Source: Dysgonomonas sp. UBA7710
GTDB taxonomy: Bacteria; Bacteroidota; Bacteroidia; Bacteroidales; Dysgonomonadaceae
Assembly (NCBI RefSeq): GCF_002482385.1
Contig: NZ_DLFW01000022.1
Span: 120,539 to 184,538 of the forward strand
Direction of reading: 5' to 3'
Length of the DNA: 64,000 nt
The position numbers were made by a program, and so were the translations under genes. The first letter of the stretch is position 1, and each line of letters begins with the position of its first letter. Positions 1 to 6,951 of the stretch are shown here, in pieces. The notes beneath the pieces were generated by a model. The model saw only the letters and a list, made by a program, of their open reading frames with translations. It did no database searches and was not told where the DNA came from.

Positions 1-280
1 TTTTATTACCGCCGGAAGAATCAGCCAAGCGGGTGGCGATAGAATCGACCTGTGTAGAAGACTCCATCACTACATCGAGGCCTAACAGGTTGGATTGCTG
101 CGCACCTGACAGGGGGTCAGTACCGGAAACGAAGTTATTCACAAGCCCGGCATCCATAGCCGAGGGGGTAAGGAACGGAGAGACAAGGGAGTCCAGAAGA
201 ACCCGTGTATATTCCGCTTTTGCTCCCGGTTCGTCAGGAATGTTATATAATGCCCCGTTCGGGGCGGTCAATACCGACAT
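1..280 (-). CDS. Hypothetical element protein, partial (C-terminus beyond window)
   Basis: An open frame starts at the ATG at 278-280 and runs off the left edge of the window; 93 residues are visible. The start lies 3 nt after the stop of the 321-residue gene upstream, so the two are almost certainly co-transcribed. The visible part begins MSVLTAPNGALYNIPDEPG and is soluble and mixed in composition, with no signal peptide or membrane segment. I do not recognise the family. Position directly after a candidate membrane-anchored virion protein makes a structural role possible, but that is inference from context only. Confidence 0.6.
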   Translation of the reverse strand, partial: MSVLTAPNGALYNIPDEPGAKAEYTRVLLDSLVSPFLTPSAMDAGLVNNFVSGTDPLSGAQQSNLLGLDVVMESSTQVDSIATRLADSSGGNK

Positions 281-283
281 AAG

Positions 284-1249
284 CTATTTTTTATTTGGTA
301 AAACAAAAATTGATAAAAACAATAATAGTATACCGCCACCAATGGCGAGCATCACGGGAGTAGATAAACCACCCGCATTTGTAGAAGCGGGGGCGGAATA
401 GACAGTACCGGAAGCAGCAGTTTGGGACGTTTGCGGGGCAAGCGTAGACGAAACCGCAGTACTTCCGGAGGTAGGCAGGAAAGAGTTTGAAACCTGACTA
501 TAAATATTAGTTGCAGTTCCAACCACTTTACCCGCCGTATCAAGAAATTTACTTAAATCAAAGGCCATAGCGTCACTATTAAATGTACTTAATTCACTAT
601 TAAATGTACCGTCAGCATTCAGGTAGATTCGAGACAAACCGCTTGTATCGAATTGTCCGGGCTCTTTCAGGTCGGTAGAGCCTAAGCCGTTACCGACGGC
701 TTTAACGTCATAAATACCGATACCGTTCTTATCAAGGGTATAGAGGTATTCTTTCGTAGAAGCCAGATAGTAAAAGCCGGAAGGCATATCCGTACGTCCT
801 GTCAGCAGGATATCACCGGGCAGGGGCTTTAAAAGAAAGTCATAGACTATTTGCTGTTGGAACGGCATATCGGAAACGGCTTTTTGCGCCGCAGTATTCG
901 CAGCGGACGCGCCGACAGCGGCAGCAGTAGCAAAGGGAGCTACAACAGGAACGAATGTAGACACGCCGCCGAGAACGATAGAAGCGGCAGTAAGGAAACC
1001 GCCTAAGAAACCGGGCTTATCAGGTACAAGGGTGTATTTATTACCGCCTTTGGCGTACCATGTACCACCGTTCATAATATCCTCTATAAACTTCCTGATA
1101 GAGCCGTATTTTTCGGCAGCTTCGAACAGTTCGTGAGGAAAAGCACGCATAAGGGCTACAAATGTTTCGCCCTCATGACCTCTTTTCTCGAACAGGTTCA
1201 TGTTATAACCGGGGTTGGCACGTTCTACCAATGCTTTAAACGAATCCAT
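284..1249 (-). CDS. Unrecognised element protein with C-terminal membrane anchor (candidate virion protein)
   Basis: This 321-residue protein has a charged N-terminal 75 residues, a Gly/Ala-rich hydrophobic stretch at about residues 80-122, a mixed middle domain, a Ser/Thr/Ala-rich low-complexity stretch (about 255-292), and a strong single transmembrane helix at about 297-316 followed by the basic tail PNKK. It has no signal peptide. Such Ala/Gly-rich amphiphilic stretches and tail anchors occur in membrane-associated virion proteins of tailless phages, and the neighbours fit a structural gene cluster. No motif identifies it, so the virion role is inference. It is 128 nt downstream of the 278-residue gene and 3 nt before the next frame. 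Confidence 0.7.
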   Translation of the reverse strand: MDSFKALVERANPGYNMNLFEKRGHEGETFVALMRAFPHELFEAAEKYGSIRKFIEDIMNGGTWYAKGGNKYTLVPDKPGFLGGFLTAASIVLGGVSTFVPVVAPFATAAAVGASAANTAAQKAVSDMPFQQQIVYDFLLKPLPGDILLTGRTDMPSGFYYLASTKEYLYTLDKNGIGIYDVKAVGNGLGSTDLKEPGQFDTSGLSRIYLNADGTFNSELSTFNSDAMAFDLSKFLDTAGKVVGTATNIYSQVSNSFLPTSGSTAVSSTLAPQTSQTAASGTVYSAPASTNAGGLSTPVMLAIGGGILLLFLSIFVLPNKK

Positions 1250-1377
1250 AATTAATAATTCTAATGCTACATTTCATTCCGCTATCCGGGAGAATGATAC
1301 TAAGGTGTGCTACGCACGATTTATATATTGTCCCGGATGAAAAAAAAATATAGCGGTTTTTCAAATACCGTGCCAGA

Positions 1378-2214
1378 CTAGATAGTAGAGGTATCCACTA
1401 CGCGAAGGACATAGGCGCGGTCATCATACTGGGTTGTTACCTTAGAAGTAACGAAATCAGTAACGCCGATAGCATCGTAGAACGCACCGCCGGAGAACTC
1501 GAGTTCATTCGTGAAGCCCTGAACAAGGTCAGTGATATTCTGGCCGTTGATAACACGGGTAGAAGTGATTTCAGTACCGACAACGGCAAGAACGTCATTT
1601 TGAGCACGGGCAACGGCTTCGAGTTCTTTCTCATCCCAGTTAACAGAATATTCTGCGGAATTTTTCGCTAATAACTGGAAGTCACGCAACTGCTTAGGAA
1701 CTAACAATTGGTTACAGTTGGTAAGGTCAATTGCTTTCTGATTGGAAGCGTTCAGGTGAATGCTTTCGTAAACAAAGGCAAGGGAACTCTTTACTGTATC
1801 AACTGCATAGATTTTCAGTGATTTGACATCAGAAAACCCGGTAGAGACGGATACATAAGAGTTGTCATCAAGGGCAAGGGCACCGCCTGCACCGATCATG
1901 ACAGGGAACACAACACGGTTGATGTAACCGGGATTTTGCGCACCGCCTTGTTTATAGGCCTGAATGTGTTGAGGGCCCATCGTGGCAGCGATAGCCAAAG
2001 GAAACACAGGAAGGGAAGGAACCAATGTACGTTGACCGCCTTTGCGGGAAGTGTACAGCACTTTCAGGTTGTCAGCCTGAGAAAGGTTCAAGTCCTTAAA
2101 GAAGGCTTGCAGGCCATCAACAGCAGTGTTTTTCGTTAAATCGAATAACAGAAAATGACAACCGTTTTCAATTTGCAAGTCCGACGAGTTTTTAACGTCT
2201 TCGTAAACTTTCAT
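1378..2214 (-). CDS. Unrecognised element protein, candidate capsid protein
   Basis: This 278-residue protein has no signal peptide, membrane helix or catalytic motif. From about residue 60 it alternates short beta-prone segments with turns rich in G, N and D (for example INRVVFPVMIGAGGALAL near 98-115 and SVSTGFSDVKSLKIYAVDT near 121-140), the texture of a beta-sandwich coat protein. Its size suits a small major capsid protein, including the double-jelly-roll coats of tailless phages known from Bacteroidetes hosts (FLiP type), but I cannot identify a diagnostic motif. It is followed by the membrane-anchored 321-residue protein. A carbohydrate-binding or other beta protein remains possible. 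Confidence 0.7.
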   Translation of the reverse strand: MKVYEDVKNSSDLQIENGCHFLLFDLTKNTAVDGLQAFFKDLNLSQADNLKVLYTSRKGGQRTLVPSLPVFPLAIAATMGPQHIQAYKQGGAQNPGYINRVVFPVMIGAGGALALDDNSYVSVSTGFSDVKSLKIYAVDTVKSSLAFVYESIHLNASNQKAIDLTNCNQLLVPKQLRDFQLLAKNSAEYSVNWDEKELEAVARAQNDVLAVVGTEITSTRVINGQNITDLVQGFTNELEFSGGAFYDAIGVTDFVTSKVTTQYDDRAYVLRVVDTSTI

Positions 2215-2282
2215 AATGATTTAATTTAAAAGATTGATTAATAAATAAGTATAATAAGAGGCGGAATAAACCGCCTGATTAT

Positions 2283-2528
2283 TCATATATACCTGAATGA
2301 TACATAATTACAGAAATACAGTTCAGAATAAGATATCTTATAGTCAGAAATACCCAACTTTCCCATTAAATCCGAAATTTCACCTTTCGTCAAAGTATTA
2401 TCACGGAAATAAAGTAAAATACGACCGTAGCAGTTTACAGTCAACAAAAACATATCTGAAATACATTCAACCTTATTCAAAGATTCCGTAACAGAATTTA
2501 AAGCAGTAAGTAATGATAGAGATGCCAT
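2283..2528 (-). CDS. Small hypothetical element protein (81 aa)
   Basis: The 81-residue frame starts 3 nt after the stop of the 78-residue gene, consistent with a compact operon. It begins MASLSLLTALNSVTESLNK and contains a moderately hydrophobic stretch (about residues 25-42) that is too polar to be a confident membrane helix, plus several Tyr and Cys residues. I recognise no family. It sits directly upstream of the candidate capsid gene, where scaffolding or minor structural proteins are often encoded, but there is no sequence evidence for that role. Confidence 0.5.
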   Translation of the reverse strand: MASLSLLTALNSVTESLNKVECISDMFLLTVNCYGRILLYFRDNTLTKGEISDLMGKLGISDYKISYSELYFCNYVSFRYI

Positions 2529-2531
2529 AGC

Positions 2532-2768
2532 TTAAGAGTTATAGATGTCACGTATACGGGTTCCGAGATTCTTTAGAGCAGAACGCTGAGCATCTGTAAT
2601 AGAAGCTGCAAAAGCGTCTTTAGACAGCCAAAGACCGCTAAATTCATCGCGCGAAGAAGTAGGAAAACACTGTCTATCAACAGCCTCTACAACTCCAAAT
2701 ATTGCGTCTAATTCGTCAGGGGTAAGTTCCTGAATACTGGCCAGGCCTGCGTTAATTTTGATTTTCAT
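2532..2768 (-). CDS. Small hypothetical element protein (78 aa), overlaps recombinase gene
   Basis: This 78-residue acidic to neutral protein is predicted to be mostly helical (for example TPDELDAIFGVVEAVDRQ and TDAQRSALKNLGTRIRDIYN). Its ATG at 2766-2768 lies inside the last codons of the IS110-type recombinase gene, overlapping it by 17 nt in another frame. That overlap implies translational coupling and shows that the recombinase is built into the operon and was not recently dropped there. No family was recognised. Confidence 0.55.
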   Translation of the reverse strand: MKIKINAGLASIQELTPDELDAIFGVVEAVDRQCFPTSSRDEFSGLWLSKDAFAASITDAQRSALKNLGTRIRDIYNS

Positions 2769-3807
2769 AAGAATTAATAGTTTGATGATTAATAGAATGA
2801 TTTAATGATTGCTTCGGGGTTGAATAACCGCCGAGTTTGACGTATGGAGAACCACGCTTGACAGTGGCAAACATGCGCTGGATAAGCTTGAATTTGATAG
2901 CGTTAAGAACGTTATTACGGTGTTTACCGGATGCCCTTTTACGCTCGAAATATAAGCGCAATTCAGGGTCATGCCGGACAGCAGCAAGGGCAGATTGCGA
3001 AAGGTCTGCTTTTAGCTGTTTATTTGCCATCTGGCTAACCTTATCGGCACGCTTGATACTCGTACCGGATTGTTTACCGAAGGGGGCGACACCGCAATAA
3101 CAGGCGTAATCACGGGGATTATCGAAAGCCTTAAAATTATCGGTGTGCAGTAAGATATTGGCAGCATTGACAAGGGAAATACCGACAACGGTAGTCAGCA
3201 GATTGTAATTGTTGAAGGTTTCTTCATCGGAACGGATAAGTTCCAATAAGTCAGTTTCAACTTCTTTAACAAGAATACTGATTTGCTCTAATTGACGGGT
3301 ATAACGCCCGGTAGAGGCGTTTACAGCGTTCTTATGTTCGGTAAGGTATGTTTTGATACGCTTACGCTCTTTTACATAGGCACGACGTTCCGTTAGAAGT
3401 TCCTGAAGGCGGAGACGGTAAGCCGTCTTAGGCTTGTCGTAAACATGCCTGTCACGTTTTTCATAACAGTAGCGGGATATCGCACGGGCGTCTATCTTAT
3501 CAGACTTGCCACGGCGAAGGCCACAGGAGTATTTTATTTCATGTCCGGGGACGAACATGAAGTCTATACCGGAAGATTCAAGAAAACGGCTGAATTCCAA
3601 GCCGTAGACGCCTGTATGTTCCATACATACGGCGATAGTGTTAGTTTTGAAATGTTCAGATTTAAGCCACTTAAGGAAATGGGAAAAACCTTTAGAATCA
3701 TTACTTATAGTTAAGTAATTTTCTAAAAGGTACTTTTCCGAATCATACAGACAAATGTCTAATGTCAGTTTAGAAATATCAACACCTATGAACGCTTGTT
3801 TCTCCAT
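2752..3807 (-). CDS. IS110-family DEDD recombinase/transposase
   Basis: The 351-residue protein has the two-domain IS110 layout. The N-terminal RuvC-like DEDD domain carries D10 (GVDISK), E63 (MEHTG) and D103/D106 (GKSDKIDA). A helical coiled region follows (about 130-195), then the C-terminal Transposase_20 domain with the helix-hairpin-helix-like TTVVGISLVNAANILL (205-220) and the serine-bearing motif GKQSGTS (244-250) that supplies the nucleophile in this family. IS110 enzymes, including the Piv invertases and the bridge-RNA recombinases, join DNA ends without flanking inverted repeats. All key residues are present, so it is probably active. It is flanked on both sides by element genes and overlaps the downstream gene by 17 nt. 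The stop at 2752 leaves a repetitive Asn/Ser-rich tail (last about 18 residues). Confidence 0.93.
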   Translation of the reverse strand: MEKQAFIGVDISKLTLDICLYDSEKYLLENYLTISNDSKGFSHFLKWLKSEHFKTNTIAVCMEHTGVYGLEFSRFLESSGIDFMFVPGHEIKYSCGLRRGKSDKIDARAISRYCYEKRDRHVYDKPKTAYRLRLQELLTERRAYVKERKRIKTYLTEHKNAVNASTGRYTRQLEQISILVKEVETDLLELIRSDEETFNNYNLLTTVVGISLVNAANILLHTDNFKAFDNPRDYACYCGVAPFGKQSGTSIKRADKVSQMANKQLKADLSQSALAAVRHDPELRLYFERKRASGKHRNNVLNAIKFKLIQRMFATVKRGSPYVKLGGYSTPKQSLNHSINHQTINSYENQN

Positions 3808-3872
3808 GTAAACGGTTTTATTAAATTATTACATTCAAAACCTTATTTGACGTTTCCTAATACTCTTATTAG

Positions 3873-3996
3873 TTCTATTCTAAATTTCTACCTAGGCCTT
3901 GCCAATAAAATACGGGGCGGGTCTAATACAGTCTATATGCCTAAAAGCGTTAGCTACCTTTCTAGTTCACCACACCCCGCAAGGTTAAGAATAGAA
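3873..3996 (-). ncRNA. Candidate structured RNA upstream of the IS110 recombinase (possible bridge RNA)
   Basis: The 249-nt gap 3808-4056 lies just upstream of the recombinase, where IS110-group elements encode their bridge RNA. Within it, TTCTATTCT (3873-3881) is the exact reverse complement of AGAATAGAA (3988-3996). Nested inside are CCTTGC (3897-3902) with GCAAGG (3979-3984) and GGGG (3914-3917) with CCCC (3975-3978). The inner part includes a small hairpin CTAA/TTAG (3941-3953). Together they form one coaxial, interrupted stem enclosing about 57 nt. The pairings are seen by eye; the bridge-RNA role is inference from position and needs folding and covariation tests. Confidence 0.33.
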
Positions 3997-4056
3997 TAAT
4001 AAATAAAGAGCACTATATTTTTGTTTCCCGTTAGGGGGTAATAATTGAAAAGACAA

Positions 4057-4365
4057 CTAATCGAAATAGAAATTGACATAAGGCGACTGACCAGGCCAAT
4101 AACACACCTGAACGGTAGTAGCCTTAAAAGCTTCCTTAATCAACACTAAATCGTCAGGGTAAACTTGAGAATCCTTAGACACAGGATCAACTTTAACCGG
4201 AATAGACAATTTAGGGTAACATTCACCGGAACGATCAGACACTAACAAAAGAGAAGTGTCAAGAGAACGGAATTTACATTCGGAAGAATGAGCCGTAGCG
4301 TACTCGAGAGATGCAAGGATAAGCCTGTTAATCCTGGCCAATTTGAGAGAATTGAGCTTTGTCAT
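4057..4365 (-). CDS. Hypothetical element protein (102 aa), outermost gene
   Basis: This 102-residue basic to neutral soluble protein begins MTKLNSLKLARINRLILASLE and ends in an aromatic segment (VCYWPGQSPYVNFYFD). It has no signal peptide or membrane segment, and I recognise no family. It is the first gene of the element next to the chromosome, preceded by a -7 box at 4398-4405. A role in control of excision or transcription would suit the position, but there is no helix-turn-helix motif that I can see. Confidence 0.55.
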   Translation of the reverse strand: MTKLNSLKLARINRLILASLEYATAHSSECKFRSLDTSLLLVSDRSGECYPKLSIPVKVDPVSKDSQVYPDDLVLIKEAFKATTVQVCYWPGQSPYVNFYFD

Positions 4366-4397
4366 AATTAATTATTCTTTAATTGTTTAACCTGTGA

Positions 4398-4405
4398 CAA
4401 AACTA
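4398..4405 (-). promoter_or_regulatory. Candidate -7 promoter box for the outermost element gene
   Basis: On the minus strand this reads TAGTTTTG, matching the Bacteroidetes -7 consensus TAnnTTTG, 32 nt upstream of the ATG at 4365. No clear -33 TTTG is visible at the right spacing. Confidence 0.45.
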
Positions 4406-4406
4406 A

Positions 4407-4545
4407 GAGTTACCTTTGTTACCTTTTAATAAGTAGTAAGTTGAAAGTTATATGAGATACGAGTAGACAAGACACGAGATACAAGTTGTTAACTGATGAC
4501 TGCTAACTGTTAACTGTAAAAAGTGTCAACTTTGTAAAGTTTTTC
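4407..4545. repeat. Dispersed intergenic word repeat, copy 1
   Basis: The stretch has GTTACCTTTGTTACCTTTT (about 4410-4427), AAGTAGTAAGTTG (4431-4443), GATACGAGTAGACAAGACACG (about 4453-4475), TAACTG-type words (4496-4518) and GTCAACTTTGTAAAGTTTT (about 4527-4545). The same words recur near 30.1-30.5 kb and 50.9-51.2 kb. The rest of the 4366-4737 gap holds only the pnp promoter region. Confidence 0.8.
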
Positions 4546-4697
4546 CTATAAACTATTGGATAACAACGATCAGCCAATAAGTAAAATAACTTGCTTTTTT
4601 ATATCTATTAAGCATTTAATATTTAAGAATGAAGGGTACGCAACTCATGTATATTGTCTTTTCAGTCTCCATCCCCTTAATTCTCAAAAACTTTGCG

Positions 4698-4705
4698 TAC
4701 CTTTG
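4698..4705 (+). promoter_or_regulatory. Candidate -7 promoter box for pnp
   Basis: TACCTTTG matches TAnnTTTG and lies 32 nt before the pnp start. It overlaps the right arm of an interrupted inverted repeat: GGTACGC at 4635-4641 and GCGTACC at 4695-4701. Confidence 0.5.
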
Positions 4706-4737
4706 TCCGATTTTAAGAAGTTTAGAAAAAAATATTT

Positions 4738-6903
4738 ATGATGAATCCGATTACAAAGAGTATCGATTTAGGTGATGGAAGGACTATCACCCTTGAAACC
4801 GGAAAATTAGCGAAACAAGCGGATGGATCTGTAATGCTGCGCATGGGTAATACCATGATGCTGGCTACAGTTTGCGCAGCCAAAGACGCTAAACCGGACG
4901 TTGATTTTATGCCTTTACAGGTAGAGTATAAAGAAAAATTTGCTGCATTCGGCCGTTTCCCCGGAGGTTTTCTTCGCAGGGAAGGGCGTGCTTCAGATTA
5001 TGAAATATTGGTTTGCCGTCTTGTAGACCGCGCGCTTCGCCCGTTATTTCCGGATGATTATCATGCAGAAGTATTTGTGAATGTTACGCTGTTCTCTTCC
5101 GACGGAATAGATATGCCGGATGCATTGGCAGGACTTGCTGCTTCCGCCGCACTGGCTGTATCTGATGTGCCTTTCAATGGGCCGATATCAGAAGTGAGAG
5201 TTGCACGTGTCGACGGACAATTTATCCTTAACCCGACTTTCGCTCAACTGGAGCAAGCTGATATGGATATTATGGTAGGTGCTACTATCGACAATATCAT
5301 GATGGTAGAAGGTGAGTTTAAGGAAGTTTCAGAAGCAGAAATGCTGGAAGCGATCAAAGTAGCGCACGAAGCGATCAAAGTACAATGCCAGGCTCAGATA
5401 GAACTGATGGAAGCTGTAGGCAAAACAGTAAAGCGCGAATACTGTCACGAAGTAAATGATGAAGATCTTCGTAAAGATGTATGGGCAAAATGCTACGACA
5501 AGGCTTACGCTGTAGCAGCATCAGCTAATACAAACAAGCACGAGCGCGGGGATAACTTCGCAGCTATCGTAGAGGAATATAAGGCAAGCCTGACTGAAGA
5601 AGAACTGGCAGAAAAGGGTTCTTTGATATCCCGTTACTATCACGATGTGGAAAAAGAAGCTATGCGCCGTTCTATCCTCGATGAAGGAAAACGCCTCGAC
5701 GGACGTTCCACAACAGAAATCCGCCCTATATGGAGCGAAGTGGATTACCTGCCGGGAGCGCATGGGTCTGCTATCTTTACTCGTGGAGAAACACAGTCAC
5801 TGACCACAGTTACTTTAGGTACCAAACTGGATGAGAAAATCATCGATGATGTACTGAACAATGGAAAAGAAAGGTTCCTTTTACATTATAACTTCCCTCC
5901 GTTCTCTACCGGAGATGCACGCCCGCAACGTGGTGTAGGCCGTCGTGAAATCGGACACGGAAACCTTGCCCACAGGGCATTGAAACCAATGATTCCGGCT
6001 AACTACCCATATGTTATCCGCGTAGTATCGGATATTCTTGAATCGAATGGTTCATCTTCTATGGCAACCGTTTGTGCCGGAACTCTGGCTCTGATGGATG
6101 CCGGTGTGCAGATCAAGAAACCGGTAACGGGTATAGCAATGGGACTTATTTCAGAGAAAAAAGGTACAAACTTCGCTGTACTTTCCGACATACTCGGAGA
6201 TGAAGACCACCTCGGTGATATGGACTTTAAAGTATGTGGAACAAAAGACGGTATCACTGCTACCCAGATGGATATTAAAGTAGACGGATTGTCATACGAG
6301 ATACTCGAAAAAGCCCTGAACCAGGCTCGTGAAGGACGTTTACACATTATGGGTAAAATCCTTGAAACATTGCCTGAACCACGTGCGGACTTCAAAGAAA
6401 ACGCTCCGCGTATCGAGGTTATTATCATCAACAAAGAGTTTATCGGTGCAGTTATCGGCCCTGGTGGTAAGATCATTCAAGGTATCCAGGAAGAAACAGG
6501 CGCTATCGTTACTATCGAGGAAATTGATGGTTATGGCCGCGTAGAAATATCTGCTACAAGCAGAACTTCTATCGAAGCCGCCGTTGCGAAAATCAAAGGC
6601 ATTGTAGCCGTTCCCGAAGTAGGCGAGGTGTACACAGCCAAAGTCCGTTCGGTAATGCCTTACGGTGCATTCTGTGAATTCCTACCGGGCAAAGATGGTT
6701 TGCTTCATATCTCTGAGATCTCTTGGGATCGCATCGAAGATATGGAAAAAGCCGGACTGAAAGAAGGCGATGAAATAGAAGTGAAACTGATTGACATCGA
6801 CCCTAAAACCGGGAAATTCAAATTATCCCGTAAGGTACTTCTTCCACGTCCTCCAAGACCGGAAAAGCCTATACAGAAGAACAACAACGAAGGAAACAAC
6901 TAA
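4738..6903 (+). CDS. pnp: Polyribonucleotide nucleotidyltransferase (PNPase)
   Basis: PNPase degrades RNA 3' to 5' by phosphorolysis and works in mRNA turnover in the cytoplasm. The 721-residue protein shows the standard order: first RNase PH domain (about 10-145), helical domain (about 235-310), second RNase PH domain (about 315-455, with GDARPQRGVGRREIGHG), a KH domain with the GxxG loop VIGPGGKIIQ (near residue 570), and an S1 domain (about 625-695, VMPYGAFCEFLPGKDGLLH). Length is typical. Two consecutive ATG codons occur at 4738 and 4741, and either could be used. It stands alone, with element genes behind it and a convergent mltF in front. Confidence 0.98.
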   Translation: MMNPITKSIDLGDGRTITLETGKLAKQADGSVMLRMGNTMMLATVCAAKDAKPDVDFMPLQVEYKEKFAAFGRFPGGFLRREGRASDYEILVCRLVDRALRPLFPDDYHAEVFVNVTLFSSDGIDMPDALAGLAASAALAVSDVPFNGPISEVRVARVDGQFILNPTFAQLEQADMDIMVGATIDNIMMVEGEFKEVSEAEMLEAIKVAHEAIKVQCQAQIELMEAVGKTVKREYCHEVNDEDLRKDVWAKCYDKAYAVAASANTNKHERGDNFAAIVEEYKASLTEEELAEKGSLISRYYHDVEKEAMRRSILDEGKRLDGRSTTEIRPIWSEVDYLPGAHGSAIFTRGETQSLTTVTLGTKLDEKIIDDVLNNGKERFLLHYNFPPFSTGDARPQRGVGRREIGHGNLAHRALKPMIPANYPYVIRVVSDILESNGSSSMATVCAGTLALMDAGVQIKKPVTGIAMGLISEKKGTNFAVLSDILGDEDHLGDMDFKVCGTKDGITATQMDIKVDGLSYEILEKALNQAREGRLHIMGKILETLPEPRADFKENAPRIEVIIINKEFIGAVIGPGGKIIQGIQEETGAIVTIEEIDGYGRVEISATSRTSIEAAVAKIKGIVAVPEVGEVYTAKVRSVMPYGAFCEFLPGKDGLLHISEISWDRIEDMEKAGLKEGDEIEVKLIDIDPKTGKFKLSRKVLLPRPPRPEKPIQKNNNEGNN

Positions 6904-6925
6904 TCTATCTACTATATGAAGAATG

Positions 6926-6951
6926 GGGGATGGCTCTAAAGGGCTATCCCC
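6926..6951. terminator. Bidirectional terminator between pnp and mltF
   Basis: GGGGATGGCTC, loop TAAA, GGGCTATCCCC forms an 11-bp stem with two G-T pairs and is followed by TATTTTTAT on the plus strand. The mltF stop codon (6944-6946) lies within the stem, so the hairpin serves pnp chiefly. Confidence 0.75.

Larger units (their letters stand above)
1..4405. mobile_element. End of an integrated phage-like element with an IS110-type recombinase
   Basis: Seven minus-strand genes are packed with gaps of a few bases or overlaps, none resembling chromosomal Bacteroidales genes. They include an IS110-family DEDD recombinase, a 278-residue protein and a 321-residue protein with a C-terminal membrane anchor. 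The outermost gene (4057-4365) has its own -7 box at 4398-4405. Just beyond begins an intergenic word repeat like those elsewhere in the chromosome, and then pnp. The right edge is therefore placed between about 4366 and 4410, which is an inference. The left end lies outside the window. I saw no terminal inverted repeat, as expected for IS110-type recombination. A prophage or other integrative element is likelier than a bare insertion sequence, because structural-type genes continue past the recombinase. Confidence 0.6.

Noticed and set aside
33..401. Plus-strand frame of 122 codons at the left edge
   Set aside because: It is antisense to two well-packed minus-strand genes (1-280 and 284-1249) whose starts and stops fit each other within 3 nt.
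2752..3807. Calling the recombinase a stand-alone IS110 insertion sequence
   Set aside because: It overlaps the downstream element gene by 17 nt and there is no sign that a neighbouring gene was split; the flanking genes appear to belong to the same compact operon.
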